A DNA stretch of 24,482 nt from DAONDZ01 sp964517555 (GTDB taxonomy: Bacteria > Patescibacteriota > Patescibacteriia > Patescibacteriales > UBA12465), in assembly GCA_964517555.1 (NCBI GenBank), contig CAZFEF010000009.1, positions 1-24,482 of the forward strand, in the 5' to 3' direction. Below the pieces are notes generated by a model. The model saw nothing but the letters and a program-made list of their open reading frames with translations. It was not told where the DNA came from and did no database searches. Every line of letters starts with the position of its first letter. The first letter of the stretch is position 1. This document shows, in pieces, positions 21,448 to 24,482 of this stretch. The position numbers and the translations under genes were made by a program.

Positions 21448-24094
21448 AGTTTTTAGGACGAGATATTAACTTCACTGTTTCCATTAAAAGCAAATTAATC
21501 AAAGCTCCGGCGATAATAACCAGCCAAGAGTTAAACGATAGAGCCACAGTTCCTAGTAAATGCTGGAGACCGGGGAGATAGACGGCTAGTAATAATAAGT
21601 TTAGCGACAAAAAGAAAGCCAATAACAAATAACGATTATGCAAATGATTAACTCGCCAAATAGGTAAATTCAAATTTCGAACACTAAAAATACCGACGAT
21701 CGACTTCAGCCCCAATAGGGCAAAAAACATAGTTCGCCAATATTCCAAGCTCCAGCCCCAAGATTCTAGATGGTAATAGCCATAAATAAAAACCATGGCC
21801 AAAGCTAAATCACGTACTATTCCCAAACCTATAACCATGCTTTTAGTCTGTCGATTAAGCAACGGTTCCGACCTTTTAAGCGGCGGCTGTTTCATCAAAT
21901 TACGATCACTGCGCTCAAAGGCCAGAGAAAAACTAGGAAAACCGTCATTTACTATATTAATCCATAAAATCTGAGTCGGCAAGATGGCTAGTGGAGAACC
22001 CCACAGGATGCAGGTAGTGATCAGAACTATCTCTGAAAAACAATCAGTGGTAAAATAAGTGATCGATTTGCGAATATTTTGAAAAATTATCCTTCCCTCT
22101 TCAATGGCGGACACGATAACCTTAAAATTATTATCCAACAAAACAATATCCGAAGTCTCTTTAGCCACTTCGGTTCCCGATCCCAAACAAACCCCAATAT
22201 CGGCCGCTTTCAAAGCCGGAGAATCATTAAGGCCATCGCCAGTCATGGCCACTACTTCGCCGTTAGCCCGCAAGGCTTTAACAATCCGCAATTTATGGGC
22301 TGGAGTGACTCTAGCAAAGACGTTGATCTTCTTAACCTGACGGCGCAATTCAGCGTCAGTCATTTTATCCAATTTAACACCATCGATAACCCCTTCTTGA
22401 TCACCAAATCCAGCTTCTTTAGCAATTGCCAAAGCAGTTAAGGGATGATCGCCGGTAATGATAATCGGTCGGATGCCGGCCACCTGACATGTTCTAATTG
22501 TCTCGAAAGCTTCGGGTCGCAAAGGGTCTTTGATGGCTACCAAGGCAGAAAAAACCAAACCTTGACCAATTTCTTTTAAGTTTTTTCCTCCTCGCTCGTA
22601 CTGTGGTAATTCTTTATAAGCCAAAGCTACTAAGCGCAACCCCTTGCTTGTCCATTCATTAAACTGTCTAGTAAAATACTGTTTGTCCTTAGGACTCATT
22701 TTTAACACCTGCCCATCTTCTAAAAAATGACTAGAATTAGCTAATATTTTCTCAGGCGCACCTTTCTCATACAAAACATAAGAATCATTTTGTAATTTGT
22801 GGACCGTGATCATTAATTTGTCATCACTGTTAAAAGGCAATTCTCCCACACGCGGACGAGACTTAATCAGCCTCTCTCGATTAATCCCCCAATCAAAAGC
22901 AAATTCTAAAAGTGAAGTTTCCAAAGGACTGCCGATAATTTTATCCGGCACTAATTCGTCCGAACTTTTTTGCCAAATAGCATTATTACACAAAACCCCA
23001 ATCTCTAATGACAGAAACATAGCCGGAGTTATCTTCTGCTTTTCACTGGACTCTAGTTTGGTGTGCCCCACTAAGATATGGGAGACATTCATTAATCCCT
23101 CAGTTAGAGTACCAGTTTTGTCAGAACAAATGACAGTAATGGACCCCAAGGTCTCAGCGGCAATCAAATGCCGCACTAGAGCTTGGCGTTTGACTATCTG
23201 GTTCATGCCCAAAACCAAAATAACCGTAACCGCCACTGACATCCCCTCAGGGATAGCGGCTACAGCCACAGCTACCGCGGTAATAAAAATTTCAAACAAA
23301 TCTCGGCCCTGAAAATAACCGAAAACTACAATAAACAAACAAATAATACCGGCAATGATACCAAAAGATCGGGATAGTTTAGCTAATCTCTGTTGGAGGG
23401 GTGTTTTTTCTTCCTTGACCTCACCCACCAACTGAGCGATCTTGCCAAACTCAGTTCCGGCTCCCGTAGCTACTACTAGCGCTTGAGCGGTCCCAGAGAC
23501 TACGACTGTAGCACTGTAAATCATATTACGACGATCAGCCAGAACCGTTCCCGCCGGCAAAACTTCAATATCCTTTTCAATCGGCAAAGACTCGCCGGTT
23601 AAAACCGCTTCATTAACTTCAAAATCTACTGCTGTTAATAGTCGACAATCAGCCGGGACCTGATTACCCGCCTGCAAAACGATAACGTCTCCGGGGACCA
23701 AATCAACACTATTAATTTCCTGTTCCTGGTTATCACGAATCACAATAGAGCGCCGGACAATCATCTTCTTTAAAGCCGCCAATGATTTATTAGCTCGATA
23801 CTCCTGGAAAAAACCAATTAAGACATTAATTAGAATCGCCGCACCAATAACTTCAGCGTCAATATATTCTTTAACAACTAAAGAAATAGCCACAGCGGCT
23901 AAAAGAATATAAATAAAAGGATTTTGAAATTGTCTCCAAAGAATAACTGGCCAACTAATCAGCTTGGCTTCAGGCAACCTGTTTTGGCCTTGTTGTTTTA
24001 GGCGGCTGATAGCCTCTTCCGAAGACAACCCTCGAGGTGCACTCTTTAATTCCGCTAATAGCTCTTTTATTTTAATCGAATGGAAAATAATCAT
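21422..24094 (-). CDS. P-type (type II) cation-transporting ATPase
   Basis: An 890-residue P-type ATPase from the ATG at 24094. In this numbering the actuator loop LTGES is at 165-169, M4 motif AAIPEGMS around 280-286, phosphorylation motif DKTGT at 325-329 (Asp325 phosphorylated), nucleotide-binding KGAPEK near 444-449, TGDHPL near 548, and hinge TGDGLND at 618-624. About ten membrane helices are visible, with INIVNDG in M6. Cation_ATPase_N is present at the N terminus and the C-terminal domain is present. PEGM plus NDG suggest Ca2+ (or Na+/K+) export rather than heavy metal, and there is no Cys-Pro-Cys. The frame continues to 24157 but that would enter the 5S terminator. The promoter is only a few bases from this ATG. 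Confidence 0.92.
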   Translation of the reverse strand: MIIFHSIKIKELLAELKSAPRGLSSEEAISRLKQQGQNRLPEAKLISWPVILWRQFQNPFIYILLAAVAISLVVKEYIDAEVIGAAILINVLIGFFQEYRANKSLAALKKMIVRRSIVIRDNQEQEINSVDLVPGDVIVLQAGNQVPADCRLLTAVDFEVNEAVLTGESLPIEKDIEVLPAGTVLADRRNMIYSATVVVSGTAQALVVATGAGTEFGKIAQLVGEVKEEKTPLQQRLAKLSRSFGIIAGIICLFIVVFGYFQGRDLFEIFITAVAVAVAAIPEGMSVAVTVILVLGMNQIVKRQALVRHLIAAETLGSITVICSDKTGTLTEGLMNVSHILVGHTKLESSEKQKITPAMFLSLEIGVLCNNAIWQKSSDELVPDKIIGSPLETSLLEFAFDWGINRERLIKSRPRVGELPFNSDDKLMITVHKLQNDSYVLYEKGAPEKILANSSHFLEDGQVLKMSPKDKQYFTRQFNEWTSKGLRLVALAYKELPQYERGGKNLKEIGQGLVFSALVAIKDPLRPEAFETIRTCQVAGIRPIIITGDHPLTALAIAKEAGFGDQEGVIDGVKLDKMTDAELRRQVKKINVFARVTPAHKLRIVKALRANGEVVAMTGDGLNDSPALKAADIGVCLGSGTEVAKETSDIVLLDNNFKVIVSAIEEGRIIFQNIRKSITYFTTDCFSEIVLITTCILWGSPLAILPTQILWINIVNDGFPSFSLAFERSDRNLMKQPPLKRSEPLLNRQTKSMVIGLGIVRDLALAMVFIYGYYHLESWGWSLEYWRTMFFALLGLKSIVGIFSVRNLNLPIWRVNHLHNRYLLLAFFLSLNLLLLAVYLPGLQHLLGTVALSFNSWLVIIAGALINLLLMETVKLISRPKNYETPSQKK

Positions 24095-24100
24095 TTTTTT

Positions 24101-24109
24101 ATTATACCA
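24101..24109 (-). promoter_or_regulatory. Extended -10 promoter of the ATPase gene
   Basis: On the minus strand TGGTATAAT (TG-n-TATAAT) ends only 6 bp before the ATG at 24094. Transcription would begin at or next to the start codon, implying a leaderless or near-leaderless mRNA. No -35 box at normal spacing is clear. Confidence 0.6.
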
Positions 24110-24144
24110 TAAAATACCTGGTATAAAAAATAAAATTAGGCAAC

Positions 24145-24158
24145 AAAAAAACACCATT
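24145..24158 (-). terminator. rRNA operon terminator after 5S
   Basis: On the minus strand ATAATGGTGTTTTTTTG follows the 5S end. ATGGTGT can extend helix I of 5S by pairing with ACACCAT just before its 5' end (24281-24287 region), giving a long stem with a T-run. Confidence 0.6.
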
Positions 24159-24276
24159 ATTCTGGCGGCGACCTACTTTCCCAGGGCTAGTGCCCAAGTA
24201 TCATCGGCGCTGAAAGGCTTAACTTCTGAGTTCGGGATGGGATCAGGTGTGGCCCTTTCGCTTCAACCACCAGAAT
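24159..24276 (-). rRNA. rrf: 5S ribosomal RNA
   Basis: About 118 nt on the minus strand. Helix I arms ATTCTGGTGG and the matching 3' CGCCAGAAT are complementary. The conserved core CCCGAACTCAGAAGTTAAGC and GCGCCGATGATA are clear. It lies directly downstream of 23S rRNA, about 80 bp away, with no tRNA in the spacer. Confidence 0.92.
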
Positions 24277-24355
24277 GATGGTGTCTTTTTATCTAAAATC
24301 GAATCAAAGAAAATATAAACTATTACAACGATAATCGTTTGAACCACAAAAAAGT

Positions 24356-24482
24356 GGGAAAATCAAACGGTTTATTAGTACTCCTCGGCTGAACACATTA
24401 CTGTGCTTACACCTCCAGCCTATCAAGGTGGTAGTCTACCACCAACCTGTGAAATCTAATCTTGGAGACAGCTTCACGCTTA
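24356..24482 (-). rRNA. rrl: 23S ribosomal RNA, 3' end (partial)
   Basis: The 3' end of the large-subunit rRNA on the minus strand, recognised from plus-strand GGTTTATTAGTACTCCTCGG, GTGCTTACACCTCCAGCCTA and ACCTGTGAAATCTAATC-type sequence. It continues past the window. The exact 3' terminus is approximate. Confidence 0.88.

Noticed and set aside
24095..24157. 21-residue hydrophobic extension of the P-type ATPase
   Set aside because: It would begin inside the 5S terminator, upstream of the extended -10 promoter, and is not part of the usual cation ATPase N terminus.
21034..24278. Plus-strand ORFs opposite divIC, the ATPase and 5S rRNA
   Set aside because: They are antisense shadows of well-identified minus-strand genes.

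Overview
The window looks like a chromosomal piece of a Candidate Phyla Radiation (Patescibacteria, Parcubacteria-like) bacterium. This is inference from four things: AT-rich DNA with standard stop codons (TGA is used as stop), tRNAs without an encoded CCA, a streamlined ftsE-ftsX / septum-initiator / RlpA-DacA division block next to the rRNA operon, and a FISUMP-domain gene followed by a short Avd-like ORF of the kind found in CPR diversity-generating retroelements (DGRs). No species call can be made from sequence alone.

Layout. (1) 1-857 is the tail of a DGR-type target gene. It comprises a FISUMP (C-type-lectin-like) variable protein open at the window edge, a C-terminal region whose codons look adenine-mutagenised, a perfect 10-bp hairpin just behind the stop, and only the first part of an Avd four-helix-bundle gene. 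No reverse transcriptase or template repeat lies in the window. (2) 852-4084, all on the minus strand, holds small cargo genes (SGNH hydrolase, DUF3795, flavin-binding PNPOx-like protein, two unknowns) separated by intrinsic terminators and tRNA-like debris. (3) 4527-6990, minus strand, is a compact four-gene operon: a small unknown protein, a Schlafen/AlbA_2-type protein, an unknown conserved-looking partner, and a DUF4238 protein. It is a plausible defence cassette. (4) 7100-16062 looks like an integrated mobile element. It starts with a promoter-ncRNA-terminator unit, then a ParB-like/DNA methyltransferase fusion, small terminase and a shortened large terminase (plus strand). A minus-strand block follows with two lipoproteins, a PD-(D/E)XK-like protein, a small protein, a highly structured RNA and a membrane-anchored thermonuclease. 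It ends with a large serine recombinase (plus strand). No capsid, portal or tail gene is visible. (5) 16116-24482 reads leftwards as housekeeping DNA: 23S (partial), 5S, P-type cation ATPase, FtsB/DivIC-like protein, tRNA-Thr, RlpA-DacA fusion, ftsE, ftsX, a small unknown gene and tRNA-Gln, closed by a 19-bp perfect-stem terminator. One membrane-anchored unknown protein lies between this block and the recombinase.

How it fits together. The right block serves cell division and wall remodelling: FtsEX controls septal hydrolases, the DivIC-like protein belongs to the divisome, and the RlpA-DacA fusion would join two peptidoglycan activities in one exported protein. The central element pairs DNA modification, packaging-type ATPase and site-specific recombination without virion genes, as expected for a phage satellite or decayed prophage. 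Two of its minus-strand transcripts (the structured RNA and the nuclease gene) share a duplicated promoter with a tandem 8-bp upstream motif, suggesting co-regulation. The most unusual items are the two apparently stand-alone structured RNAs (7134-7275 and 13224-13380), the AlbA_2/partner/DUF4238 operon, and the orphaned DGR target with its truncated avd.
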